From Pseudoxanthomonas sp. SL93 (lineage in GTDB: Bacteria > Pseudomonadota > Gammaproteobacteria > Xanthomonadales > Xanthomonadaceae), in the NCBI RefSeq assembly GCF_026625825.1, contig NZ_CP113065.1, positions 1,674,001-1,738,000 of the forward strand: a stretch of 64,000 nucleotides of DNA. The letters run 5' to 3'. Position numbers and translations under genes: made by a program. Every line of letters starts with the position of its first letter. The first letter of the stretch is position 1. Below are positions 42,596-51,334 of this stretch, in pieces. Below the pieces are notes generated by a model. That model saw only the letters and a list, made by a program, of their open reading frames with translations. It was not told the origin of the DNA and made no database searches.

Positions 42596-43468
42596 ATGCG
42601 CGCCTTCATGCCTGCCCTGCTCGTCCTCGCACTGACGGCCTGCGTCAGTACCGCCGAAGTTCCTCCCGCCGTCGTCGTACCGGCGGAATCGACCGTCGGG
42701 GTTTCGGACGACCTGCAGGCCCTGCGCGACGTGCTCGCGGACAATGGCGAACGCAGCACCCTGCTGGTCTTCGACATCGACGACACCCTGCTGACGTCGA
42801 CCACCTTTTTCGGCAGCGACAGCTGGGTAAGCTGGCAGCGCGGCCTCGCCAGCGACGATAAACAGCGCGTGCCCTGCCTCTGGGATGTGCTGGCGCTGGC
42901 GCACGAAGCCGGCACCCAGCGCGCCACGCAGGACGATGCGCCTTCGCTCGTCAACGGCATCGGCATCGACAAGCTGATCCTCACCGCGCGCAGCCCCGGC
43001 GCCCGCGCCGCCACGGTGCGCGAACTCGAACATGCGGGCTACCGCATGCCGGACCCGCTGGACGGCAAGGCGGTGGGCATGATCCACGAGTGGCGGCCGG
43101 ATATTTCGTCGCCGGGCGTCACCGTCAGCTACCACGACGGACTCTTCATGGTCGCGGGACAGGACAAAGGCGTGATGCTGCTCGACCTGCTGGAGCGACT
43201 GGACCTGATGCAGCGCTACCAGCGGGTGGTGCTGGTGGACGATGGCGAGGGCAATATCACCGACATGCAATCCGCATTGCGCGGCACGGCGATCGGCTAC
43301 CACGGCCTGCACTACACGCGTGTCACGAAACTTCCCGAAGACGGCAAGCCGCTGGACCGCAAACTGCAACGCCAGGGCAGCGACGCGTGGAAAGCCTGGC
43401 GGACCCTGCTGAAAGCCACCGCACCCGAGCGCCTGAAGCGGCTGGACGCCGGCGCGTGCGCGTACTGA
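42596..43468 (+). CDS. HAD-type lipoprotein, DUF2608 family
   Basis: A 290-residue exported lipoprotein (lipobox LTAC, Cys16). The HAD nucleophile motif is VFDIDDTLLT (Asp60, Asp62), with a DDGEGNITDMQSAL motif IV near residues 221-234 and a lysine (QDKGVMLL) between. The DUF2608 family is related to acid phosphatases of HAD class B type. A phosphatase role in the periplasm is inferred; no substrate is known. GGGAG precedes the ATG. Its neighbours are unrelated. Confidence 0.8.
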   Translation: MRAFMPALLVLALTACVSTAEVPPAVVVPAESTVGVSDDLQALRDVLADNGERSTLLVFDIDDTLLTSTTFFGSDSWVSWQRGLASDDKQRVPCLWDVLALAHEAGTQRATQDDAPSLVNGIGIDKLILTARSPGARAATVRELEHAGYRMPDPLDGKAVGMIHEWRPDISSPGVTVSYHDGLFMVAGQDKGVMLLDLLERLDLMQRYQRVVLVDDGEGNITDMQSALRGTAIGYHGLHYTRVTKLPEDGKPLDRKLQRQGSDAWKAWRTLLKATAPERLKRLDAGACAY

Positions 43469-43724
43469 TCGCGTAGCGGGAAGCGGCGGCGGGCAAGCCG
43501 CCTCGCGGACGACGGGCGCCGGGGCGTGCGCCTGCACATGACGCCGGCGGGCCGGCATCCCGCTGCCCGGCGTGGCAGGAAGATGCGGCTCACCGGCGTG
43601 TCTCCATGGCCGCGGTGCGCGGCGCCCCGGCATGGTCGGAGATCGTAGGCGCCGGTCCAGTCAGATGGCGTGATGGAAACGTACGCATCGACTTCACGAA
43701 CCGCGGCGGCGCGCGACGGTGTCC

Positions 43725-44837
43725 TCAGGCGGAACGGTCTGCGAACGTCATCGCGTGGACGGGCGGCAGTCGTGCGGCCAGTGCGTGCCAGTGTTCACCC
43801 TGGTCCACGCTGGTCCAGACGCCACCGGTCGTGGACCCCATCGCCAGCACCTCTCCGCTGCCGTCGATCGCCAGCCCATGCCGGTAGACCAGGTCGTACG
43901 ACGGCATGTCGGGCAGCCCCGACCGCAACACCTGGAAACTGCGGCCGCCATCCATCGTGCGCGCCACCACCAGCCGCGCATCCACCGGGAACCTGCGCTC
44001 GTCCTTCACCGCCGGTACGAACCAGGCGCGGTCGGGCTCGCGCGGATGCACCGCCACGGCAAAACCGAAGACCGACGGCACCACGTTGGGAAGGTCCTGC
44101 CAGTGCGCACCGCCCTGCGTGCTGCGATAGGCGGCGTTGTGGTGCTGCGCCCAGAAGGCCTCCGGCGCGTCACGGCACTGCACCATGCGGTGCACGTCCT
44201 GGATGTTGGGGTCGTGTGCCTGATCGCCGGGCCAGTAGGCCGCGAACATGCCGTCGGCCGTCTGCACCCAGCTGTCGCCATCGTCCCGCGTGCACCAGAC
44301 ACCGCCGCTGGAAATGGCGACACGGACGCAGCGCGCGTCCCGTGGATCCACGCAGATCGAATGGATGCCGGGATGGTCGTAACCGCCGCCGAACCACTGG
44401 CGCCGCTCCGGGCGGTCCCACAGGCCGCGCATCAGCTGCCAGCTTCCGCCATGGTCGTCGGAGCGGAACAGGCCGCCGGGGATCGTTCCCGCCCACAGCC
44501 TTCCCGGTTGCGCAGCGCCGCCCGCTTCCAGCGACCACACCAGCCGCAGTGCCGCCGGCTGCGCGGGCTTGCCGTCGCCGGTGACGACCTCGTCGCCGGC
44601 GGCGTACGCCGGCACGGCGATCTCCTGCCAGCTCTGCCCCGCGTCGAGCGAGCGGTGCAGCTTGGCGCCGAAGTGGCCCAGGTCCAGCGCGGCATACCAG
44701 CTGCCGTCACGCGGATCCGCCAACGCCATCGACACGTTGTCGCCCAGGAAGCACTCGCGCTCGATCCGCCATGTGGCGGCGGTGGGCCGCAGCACGAACA
44801 GCCCCTTGCGCGTGGATACCAGCAACGCCTGCGACAT
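43725..44837 (-). CDS. BNR/sialidase-like beta-propeller protein
   Basis: A 370-residue cytoplasmic protein without a signal peptide. Repeated BNR/Asp-box strings (SLDAGQSWQ, SDDHGGSWQ, TRDDGDSWV, STQGGAHWQ, TMDGGRSFQ, SVDQGEHWH) mark about six blades. Family members of this exact type, starting near LLVSTRKGLFVLRP, are usually annotated as glycosyl hydrolase or exo-alpha-sialidase but lack sialidase arginines, so enzymatic activity is doubtful. Its start lies only 3 bp after the stop of the MoaD-like gene, and its ribosome site GGGAGG overlaps the end of that gene, so they are translationally coupled. Confidence 0.85.
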   Translation of the reverse strand: MSQALLVSTRKGLFVLRPTAATWRIERECFLGDNVSMALADPRDGSWYAALDLGHFGAKLHRSLDAGQSWQEIAVPAYAAGDEVVTGDGKPAQPAALRLVWSLEAGGAAQPGRLWAGTIPGGLFRSDDHGGSWQLMRGLWDRPERRQWFGGGYDHPGIHSICVDPRDARCVRVAISSGGVWCTRDDGDSWVQTADGMFAAYWPGDQAHDPNIQDVHRMVQCRDAPEAFWAQHHNAAYRSTQGGAHWQDLPNVVPSVFGFAVAVHPREPDRAWFVPAVKDERRFPVDARLVVARTMDGGRSFQVLRSGLPDMPSYDLVYRHGLAIDGSGEVLAMGSTTGGVWTSVDQGEHWHALAARLPPVHAMTFADRSA

Positions 44838-44840
44838 GGC

Positions 44841-45134
44841 CTAGCCTCCCGAGAGTGCCTGCATGATGTACACCTCGCTGCCATCGCGCAGCGGTTGCAC
44901 GGGCCGGTGCTTGTCGGTGATGGCCTCGCCATCCACGATCACCGCCACGTGGTGGCGCACGGCGCCGTGTTCATCCAGCACGTAGCCGCGCAGGCCCGGA
45001 TGGTGCTCGAACAGGGCCTGCAGCGCTTCATCCACGCGCGTGGCCGCCACGTCCAGCGAGAACCCGTGCCCTTGCGGCCCGGCCGATGCCGGCAGCCAGC
45101 GTGCCAGCGCAGGTGCCACGACGATCTTCACCAT
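44841..45134 (-). CDS. MoaD/ThiS-family ubiquitin-like sulfur-carrier protein
   Basis: A 97-residue beta-grasp protein. It ends in ALSGG, the exposed diglycine C-terminus used by MoaD and ThiS for AMP activation and thiocarboxylation. [33 protein letters not shown] carries the typical edge and central strands. No MoeB/ThiF activating enzyme, molybdopterin or thiazole gene is in the window. The next gene is a BNR propeller 3 bp away. The pairing recurs in other bacteria, but its role is not described to my knowledge. Confidence 0.85.
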   Translation of the reverse strand: MVKIVVAPALARWLPASAGPQGHGFSLDVAATRVDEALQALFEHHPGLRGYVLDEHGAVRHHVAVIVDGEAITDKHRPVQPLRDGSEVYIMQALSGG

Positions 45135-45331
45135 GCGCCGTTCCGGTGGCCCTGGGATGCGGGCGAGCATACGCCCCGCCGCCATGCGCCGCAAAGCGCT
45201 GCAGCACGCGCGCCATGCAACTGCGCACGCCGGTGCAATCAGCGCCGGTGCCGACGATGGAATCGTGTCCGGGTGCGCCGCGCGGCGGCTTGCGCGCCGG
45301 TTGCCAACGACCCTCCCCTCCGGAACTTCAC

Positions 45332-46336
45332 ATGCCCGTCCTCCCCCCTTCCGACACCATCGACGACACGCGCCGCCAGCTGATGGTGGCCGGTGCGGTG
45401 CTGGCGGCGGGCGCGATGCTGCCGCTGGCCGCATGTTCGCCCTCCGGCACGCCGGATGCCCCCGTCGCAACGCCTTCCCTTCCCCCCAACGTCGAGAGAA
45501 AAACCATGGGTCTGTTCACCACCAAAGAAAACGTGGAGTTGTACTTCAAGGACTGGGGCCCGAAGGACGGGCCGGTCGTGACGCTGAGCCACGGCTGGCC
45601 GCTGTCGTCGGACAGCTGGGAATCGCAGATGTACCACCTGGCCGCCAACGGCTGCCGCGTGATCGCGCACGACCGGCGTGGCCATGGCCGCTCCAGCCAG
45701 CCTTGGGACGGCAACGACATGGACCACTACGCCGATGACCTGGCGCAGCTGCTCGACCATCTGGATGTCAAGGACATCACCATGTTCGGCTTCTCCACCG
45801 GCGGTGGCGAAGTCGCCCGCTACATCGGCCGCCATGGCACGAAGCGGGTGAAGAAAGCCGGGCTGGTCTCCGCCGTGCCGCCGCTGATGGTCAAGACCGA
45901 CGCCAACCCGGGCGGCCTGCCGATCGATGTCTTCGACGGCATCCGCGCCGGCCTGCTGGCCAACCGTTCGCAGCTGTTCAAGGACATCCCCAGCGGACCG
46001 TTCTTCGGCTACAACCGTCCCGGCGCCAAGCCTTCGCAGGGCGTGATCGATGCCTGGTGGATGCAGGGCATGCAGGGCGGGCACAAGAACACGTACGACT
46101 CCATCAAGGCGTTCTCCGAGACGGACTTCACCGAGGACCTGAAGAAGTTCGACGTGCCGACCGTCATCATCCACGGGGACGACGATCAGATCGTGCCCAT
46201 CGACGCGGCCGCGCGCGCCTCGGCCAAGCTGGTCAAGAACAGCCAGCTGATCGTCTATGCCGGTGCACCGCACGGCATCACCGACACGCACAAGGACAAG
46301 CTCAACGCCGACATGCTGGCGTTCGTCAAGGCCTGA
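45332..46336 (+). CDS. Tat-exported lipoprotein alpha/beta-hydrolase (non-heme chloroperoxidase/perhydrolase)
   Basis: A 334-residue protein. The N-terminus carries a twin-arginine motif (TRRQLMVAG, Arg14-Arg15) and a lipobox LAAC (Cys35), so a folded lipoprotein exported by Tat is predicted. The catalytic triad is Ser155 in [17 protein letters not shown], Asp in [10 protein letters not shown] and His in GAPHGITD, in the arrangement of chloroperoxidase/perhydrolases. Such enzymes make peracids or hydrolyse esters. Most homologues are cytoplasmic, so the export signal is unusual. A strong hairpin follows at 46345. The gene is divergent from the MoaD-like operon. Confidence 0.85.
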   Translation: MPVLPPSDTIDDTRRQLMVAGAVLAAGAMLPLAACSPSGTPDAPVATPSLPPNVERKTMGLFTTKENVELYFKDWGPKDGPVVTLSHGWPLSSDSWESQMYHLAANGCRVIAHDRRGHGRSSQPWDGNDMDHYADDLAQLLDHLDVKDITMFGFSTGGGEVARYIGRHGTKRVKKAGLVSAVPPLMVKTDANPGGLPIDVFDGIRAGLLANRSQLFKDIPSGPFFGYNRPGAKPSQGVIDAWWMQGMQGGHKNTYDSIKAFSETDFTEDLKKFDVPTVIIHGDDDQIVPIDAAARASAKLVKNSQLIVYAGAPHGITDTHKDKLNADMLAFVKA

Positions 46337-46344
46337 CCACCACC

Positions 46345-46386
46345 GACGCCCCGCCCGGGAGAGAGACCGGGCGGGGCGTCTTCGTT
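46345..46386 (+). terminator. Terminator after the perhydrolase gene
   Basis: Perfect 14-bp stem GACGCCCCGCCCGG / CCGGGCGGGGCGTC around GAGAGAGA, starting 8 bp after the stop codon. The T-run is only TTCGTT, so the strength comes from the stem. Confidence 0.75.
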
Positions 46387-46559
46387 CCCGGGGCGGGAAT
46401 AGGGGCCTCTTGCTGCCGTTATCGGAAGGATGCCGCGCGGCTTTAGCGGCGCGCCGCGGAAGTGGGCAATGCGTTCGCGCATCCGCAACCCGGCAGTTGC
46501 GGTGCGACGACGATTTGGGTATCACAGTGCAGGGGCTGTCGGCCCTCCAGGGGAATGCA

Positions 46560-49500
46560 TTGGCGATACACCAGGACCTCCGCCGGCCCGTCCAGTGGGC
46601 ACAGCGCTTCTCGGCCGGCCTGGCCTGGCTGTTGGCGGCCGGCTTCACCGCGCTGGGCACGGGTCGTGGCAGCCTGCTGGACGAGAGCGTGCCGCTGGTG
46701 GGCGTGCTGATGGTCATCGGTACCTGGCGTACCGAAGACAAGCGCGTGCGCCTGCTGATGGCCGTCGCGATGACGGCGCTGCTGCTGATCCACGCGGTGC
46801 AGAACGGTTCCCTGGCCGGCAACTGCGTGCTGTTCGCCGCCGCGGGCATCCTGTGGGTGCGCCTGCGCGACCATGCCTTCACTGAATTCCTCCTGCGCGT
46901 GTTCGCCGCCCTGCTGTTGCTGCTGGCGGTGCAGCCGGTGCTGGGCGTGCTGCAGGCCGGCGGCCCCGACAACGAGATCGGCTGGTCGGTGGCGCTGTCG
47001 GCGCTGGCCCTGTTCCTGCTGGTCAACACGCCCGCGCTGCGTGCCGGCCGCACATTGCCCCTGTCTACCGAACTGGTGGCCATCGTGCTGGCCTTCGCGG
47101 TGCTGGCGCTGGTGGGCTGGCATGCCGAAGGCAGCCTGATCGGCAAGATGGGCGTGGACTACCCACCCATGCGGCCCATTTCCACCTTGAGCGTCGCGTT
47201 GCTGGGCATCGCCCTGCTGTGCCGGCAGCACGGCCGCACCGTGGCGGCCGGCTGGCTGCTGGCGCTGGTGGCGGCGCCCCTGTTGCTGACGCTGCTGCAG
47301 ACGCGCGGCGGCATCACGACGCCGTTGAACACCTGGCTGTTCCAGTGGGGGTGGCTGCCGCGTGCGACCACGCCGCTGATCGGCGGCTATACCGACTATG
47401 GCGTGCTCACCGCCTGGCTGGGCGTGATGCTGGTGCCCCTGGACGGGCAGCGCGGGGGTGCGCTGCGCTGGGGCCTGGTGCGTGGCCTGGGCATCGCGAT
47501 GGCCTCGGTCGCGGGCATGGCCGCGCTGGGCCTGCTGATGCAGCTGCCTTACCACCGCGAAGGCATGTCGATCTACCAGATCTCCCTGACCGCGGCGCTG
47601 CAGCTGGTCACGCTGGGGCTGGCGCTGGCCGTGGCCGGGGAGAGTTCGCTGCGCGACCGCCTGTTCGGCGTGCTGCCAATGGCGGCCGCGCTGCTGCTGG
47701 GCGGCATGTACTGGGTCGCCGCGACCGCCGACCGCGACGCCATGGCACGCCGCGTGATGGAAACCCAGATGGCCAGCGCCGCCGCCACCTTCGAGCGCGG
47801 CATCGAACTGCGTCGCGGCGCGATGCGCCAGTTGTCCGCGTCCTTGGCAAGCGCGCATCCCGAACGCGCCGAAATGCTGTTCCATCAGCACGTCGATGAC
47901 ATGGTGCGCACCTACGGCGGCTTCCGGGTGGTGCGCAGCAGCGGCCCCGATGCCGAGTTCCGCTGGGTGCTGCCGGGCTTCAGCGCCCCCGTGGCGCCCT
48001 CGCCGGCCATGCCCGTGGCGCGCGACGGCCATCTGCAGGACGTGCCCGGCGGCTGGTGGCTGACGGTCGACAATGCGGGCCGGCGCACGCAGGGATTCAT
48101 CGCGCTGGAAGACTTCATCAGCACGCTCAACAAGGCGGTGCTGTCCGACCGGCCGGTGCGCGCGACCTCGCCCGGCATGCGGGTCGTCGAACAGGGCCAG
48201 CCGACGGGCGACCCACTGACGACGCTGGACCTGCCACTGGCGGGCCACGACGTGCACCTGGACGTGTGGGCGCCGCCGTCGGTGACATCGTTCGCGCTGC
48301 CGCGCGCACTGGTCGTCGGCGGATTGAGTAGCGGCCTGTTGATCTCGTTCGTGCTGTTCCTGTTCGACATCTCGCGGCGGCGTTCGCGCGAGGCGGCGGA
48401 ATCGGCGCAGTCGCTGCTGCTGGAAACCGAGCGCCGGCTGGATGCGCAGCGTCGCCTGACCGATGCCGCCGCCATGGACAGCGCCACCGGACTGCCGCGC
48501 TTTTCCGCGCAATCCACCGCCATCGCCGAACGCATCGGCTCGCCCGGCCAGCGCGGACACGGCCTGGCCATCGTGGACCTGGATGGCTTCGGCATGGTCA
48601 ACGATTCCTTCGGCCATGACGGCGGCGATGAAGTGCTGCGCCGCATGGGCCAGCGCATCATCGGCGCGTGCATGGAAGATGCGCAGGTCTACCGCTACGG
48701 CGGGGAAGGCTTCCTGATCCATTACCCCGACACCGACATCGACCAGCTCACCCGCCTGGCGGAGGAAGTGCGCCGCGCCGTGGGCCAGCCGATCGCGCTG
48801 TATTCCACCCATCCCACGTTCACCGTCACCGCCAGCATCGGGCTGGCGCATGCGCCCGAGCACGGCAACGACATGCAGAGCCTGTTGCGCAGTGCCGACG
48901 ACGCGCGCCATCTTGCCAAGCGCGCCGGCCGCAACCAGGTGCGACTGCCCTCGCCCGGCCAGCAGCAACAGGCCAGCGATCGCCTCAGCCGCGTCACCAA
49001 CCTGCGCGAGGCGGTCGCCCGGGGTCAGTTGCGATTGGCGTTCCAGCCCGTTGTCGCCGGCGACACGCTGCAGTTGACCGGCTTCGAGGCGCTGGCGCGC
49101 TGGCGCCATCCCGGCTGGGGCGAAGTGCCGCCCTCGGTGTTCATCCCGCTGGCGGAAAGCGCTGGCCTGATGGAGGACATCGGCCATTTCGTGCTGGAGC
49201 AGGCCTGCCAGCAACTGGCGCAATGGCGTGCGATGGGGCTGCGTGAGCTGACCATGGCGGTCAACCTGTCGCCCAGCCAGTTCGGGCAACCGACGCTGGC
49301 GCCGTGGATCGCCGACTGCCTGCGTCGCCACGCGTTGCCGGCCGACGCGCTGACGCTGGAACTGACCGAAAGCGTGCTGGTGGAAGACATGGGGGCGGCC
49401 CAGCACATGCTGCAGGCGCTGCATGCCCTGGGCGTGCGCCTGGCGCTGGACGACTTCGGCACCGGCTATTCCAGCATGTCGTACCTGCAACGCCTGCCAC

Positions 49501-49763
49501 TGGACATCCTGAAGATCGACCGCAGCTTCGTGGACGGCATCGCCACCGAAAGTACCGACCGTGCCATCGCGCGCACCATCGTCGTGCTGGCACGCGAAAT
49601 GGGCCTGCGCGTGATCGCCGAGGGCGTGGAGACCCAGCAGCAGATGGATGCGCTGCAGCAGATGGGATGCGACGAGATGCAGGGCTACTTCTTCGGCCGT
49701 CCGATGGAAGTCGACGAGGCCACCGCCCTCGCCCGCGGCGAGCTGCGGCAGGCGATGGCCTGA
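46560..49763 (+). CDS. Large membrane GGDEF-EAL protein with altered GGDEF motif
   Basis: A 1067-residue protein. About ten helices form an integral N-terminal sensor (residues 15-430), followed by a periplasmic domain (about 440-600), a helix (about 605-625), and GGDEF and EAL domains. The GGDEF motif reads YGGEGF (about 714-718), with the second acidic residue lost, so cyclase activity is unlikely. The EAL domain is complete: FEALARWRHPGWG (from 842), NLSPSQF, LELTESVLVED, DDFGTGYSSMSYLQRLPLDILKID, AEGVET, QGYFFGRPM, so phosphodiesterase activity is predicted. The start TTG at 46560 has AGGGGA five bases upstream; a GTG at 46527 is possible but poorly supported. Confidence 0.88.
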   Translation: MAIHQDLRRPVQWAQRFSAGLAWLLAAGFTALGTGRGSLLDESVPLVGVLMVIGTWRTEDKRVRLLMAVAMTALLLIHAVQNGSLAGNCVLFAAAGILWVRLRDHAFTEFLLRVFAALLLLLAVQPVLGVLQAGGPDNEIGWSVALSALALFLLVNTPALRAGRTLPLSTELVAIVLAFAVLALVGWHAEGSLIGKMGVDYPPMRPISTLSVALLGIALLCRQHGRTVAAGWLLALVAAPLLLTLLQTRGGITTPLNTWLFQWGWLPRATTPLIGGYTDYGVLTAWLGVMLVPLDGQRGGALRWGLVRGLGIAMASVAGMAALGLLMQLPYHREGMSIYQISLTAALQLVTLGLALAVAGESSLRDRLFGVLPMAAALLLGGMYWVAATADRDAMARRVMETQMASAAATFERGIELRRGAMRQLSASLASAHPERAEMLFHQHVDDMVRTYGGFRVVRSSGPDAEFRWVLPGFSAPVAPSPAMPVARDGHLQDVPGGWWLTVDNAGRRTQGFIALEDFISTLNKAVLSDRPVRATSPGMRVVEQGQPTGDPLTTLDLPLAGHDVHLDVWAPPSVTSFALPRALVVGGLSSGLLISFVLFLFDISRRRSREAAESAQSLLLETERRLDAQRRLTDAAAMDSATGLPRFSAQSTAIAERIGSPGQRGHGLAIVDLDGFGMVNDSFGHDGGDEVLRRMGQRIIGACMEDAQVYRYGGEGFLIHYPDTDIDQLTRLAEEVRRAVGQPIALYSTHPTFTVTASIGLAHAPEHGNDMQSLLRSADDARHLAKRAGRNQVRLPSPGQQQQASDRLSRVTNLREAVARGQLRLAFQPVVAGDTLQLTGFEALARWRHPGWGEVPPSVFIPLAESAGLMEDIGHFVLEQACQQLAQWRAMGLRELTMAVNLSPSQFGQPTLAPWIADCLRRHALPADALTLELTESVLVEDMGAAQHMLQALHALGVRLALDDFGTGYSSMSYLQRLPLDILKIDRSFVDGIATESTDRAIARTIVVLAREMGLRVIAEGVETQQQMDALQQMGCDEMQGYFFGRPMEVDEATALARGELRQAMA

Positions 49764-49779
49764 AGCACGCGCGGACGCG

Positions 49780-50670
49780 TCAGCCCGCGCGCAGTTGCGC
49801 CATGAACGCGCGCCCGGCGGGACCGGGCGGGGTGTCCTTGCGCCACACCGCGCGCATCGGCATCTGGGCGTAGCGCGGATCGGCGTCGGCAATGCGCAGG
49901 CGCTTCAGGCGGCCTGCGGCAAGGTCCTCTTCGACGATGTGCAGCGGCATGTGGCCCCAGCCCAGGCCCGCGCGCAGGAAGGCATGCTTGGCACCGAGAT
50001 CGGCCAGCCGCCAGGTCAACGGTGACTGCACCGCGAAATCGCGGCCTGACGTCAGCGGCGTGCGATCGGTAAGCACCAGCTGCACGTGCTTGGCCGCGGT
50101 CTTCACCGGCACGGTGCCGCGCACGCCGGCCATCGCGTGCGCGGGTGCGGCGACGGTGACGAAGGGCACCGACAGCAGCGGTTCCGCCACCACGTCGTCA
50201 GGCAGCTCCGGCAGCGACCCCACCACGCCGATCCGGCAGGTGCCGTCCAGCACCGGCTGGATCACGCCACCCAGCACTTCCACGTACAGGCGCAGCGGCG
50301 TGTGCGGGAATGCGTTGCCACTGTGCGCGGCGGCACGCGTCAACGCATCCATCGGGAACATCACGTCGACGGCCACCGAGAGTTCGGGCTCCAGTCCTTC
50401 GGCCACGCTGCGGGCGCGCGCCTTGAAGGTGTCCATGTGTTCGGCGACCGCACGCGCTTCGAGCAGCAGCAGGCGGCCGGCTTCGGTCAGCTGCGGGTAG
50501 CGGCTGCTGCGGTCGAACAGGGTGACGCCAAGTTGCAGTTCGAGGTTGGCCAGCGTCTGGCTGACCACCGACTGCGCACGTCGCAGCTTGCGGCCCGCGG
50601 CGGAAAAGCTGCCCTGTTCGGCGGCGGCGATGAAGGTACGGAGCTGGTCGAGCGTGACGGCATCGAGCAT
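49780..50670 (-). CDS. LysR-type transcriptional regulator
   Basis: A 296-residue regulator. The HTH covers residues 3-62 (LDQLRTFIAAAEQGSFSAAGRKLRRAQSVVSQTLANLE), and the effector domain spans about 88-290. It is divergent from a DoxX gene, with a near-perfect palindrome CGATG-GATAT-CATCG at 50684-50698 in the intergenic gap, so DoxX is its likely target. The longer upstream reading is unlikely since it lacks any family similarity; the ATG at 50670 starts the conserved HTH. Confidence 0.92.
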   Translation of the reverse strand: MLDAVTLDQLRTFIAAAEQGSFSAAGRKLRRAQSVVSQTLANLELQLGVTLFDRSSRYPQLTEAGRLLLLEARAVAEHMDTFKARARSVAEGLEPELSVAVDVMFPMDALTRAAAHSGNAFPHTPLRLYVEVLGGVIQPVLDGTCRIGVVGSLPELPDDVVAEPLLSVPFVTVAAPAHAMAGVRGTVPVKTAAKHVQLVLTDRTPLTSGRDFAVQSPLTWRLADLGAKHAFLRAGLGWGHMPLHIVEEDLAAGRLKRLRIADADPRYAQMPMRAVWRKDTPPGPAGRAFMAQLRAG

Positions 50671-50683
50671 GTATCGCTCCAAA

Positions 50684-50698
50684 CGATGGATATCATCG
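50684..50698. promoter_or_regulatory. Candidate LysR operator between LysR and DoxX genes
   Basis: CGATG-GATAT-CATCG, a perfect 5-bp inverted repeat around a 5-bp centre, 14 bp upstream of the LysR start. An AT-rich stretch (AAATATATAGG, about 50699-50709) adjoins and may hold a promoter. Confidence 0.45.
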
Positions 50699-50789
50699 AA
50701 ATATATAGGCTTCCGGGATGCATCGCCACGGCCTAACCTGCGCTCCGTACCCGCTGCACCCCCCACCACCCCATTTCCCGGAGTCCACC

Positions 50790-51197
50790 ATGTCCACCGT
50801 TACCGTCACCACCACCCGCGTTCCCGCCCTGCATGGCGCCGCCGACCTCGTCGGCCGCAGCCTGCTCGCGTCGCTCTTCATCATCTCCGGCCTCGGCAAG
50901 CTGGCCGCCTACGCCGGCACCGCCGGCTACATGGCCTCCGTCGGCGTCCCCGGCGCGCTGCTGCCACTGGTCATCGCGCTGGAAGTGCTGGGCGGCCTGG
51001 CCATCGTCGCCGGCTACAGGACCCGCATCGTCGCCAGCCTGCTGGCCGTGTTCTCGATCGCCAGCGCGGTCCTCTTCCACAGCAACCTGGGTGACCAGAT
51101 CCAGCAGATCATGTTCCTGAAGAACTTCGCCCTGGCCGGCGGCTTCATCACGCTGGCGGCCCGCGGTGCCGGCGGTTGGAGCATCGACAACCGCTGA
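50790..51197 (+). CDS. DoxX family membrane protein
   Basis: A 135-residue protein with four helices. LVGRSLLASLFIISGLGKLA and EVLGGLAIVAGYRTRIVASLLAVF are conserved DoxX blocks. DoxX-type proteins are small quinone-associated or redox-linked membrane proteins, induced in many bacteria by electrophile or thiol stress. CGGAG precedes the ATG. It is divergent from the LysR gene, its likely regulator. Confidence 0.9.
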   Translation: MSTVTVTTTRVPALHGAADLVGRSLLASLFIISGLGKLAAYAGTAGYMASVGVPGALLPLVIALEVLGGLAIVAGYRTRIVASLLAVFSIASAVLFHSNLGDQIQQIMFLKNFALAGGFITLAARGAGGWSIDNR

Positions 51198-51222
51198 AGC
51201 GCGACCGCTCCATGCATCACCC

Positions 51223-51253
51223 GAACGCCGGCACATGCCGGCGTTCTGCATTT
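51223..51253 (+). terminator. Terminator after DoxX gene
   Basis: Perfect 10-bp stem GAACGCCGGC / GCCGGCGTTC around ACAT, flanked by ATGCA (51212-51216) and TGCAT (51247-51251), which extend it. TTT follows. It lies 25 bp after the stop. Confidence 0.75.
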
Positions 51254-51334
51254 CCGCAGCTTGCCCGCACGCCGGTACAAGCCGCAACGGGAATGCCATG
51301 ACAGCCTGAGCGCTACGCCTAATGGGAGCCCGCC

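Noticed and set aside
39961..43014. Very long open frame on the minus strand across the GH133-like and HAD genes
   Set aside because: It is the GC-rich antisense shadow of two well-supported plus-strand genes; its translation is Arg/Gln/His-rich without domain motifs or a signal of its own.
43469..43724. Possible gene in the 256-bp gap between the HAD lipoprotein and BNR genes
   Set aside because: Short frames are present but none has a ribosome site or recognisable sequence; only small GC hairpins are visible.
46443..49892. Long minus-strand open frame opposite the GGDEF-EAL gene
   Set aside because: The sense strand encodes complete EAL motifs; the antisense product is low-complexity (Gln/His/Arg runs) and lacks a ribosome site.
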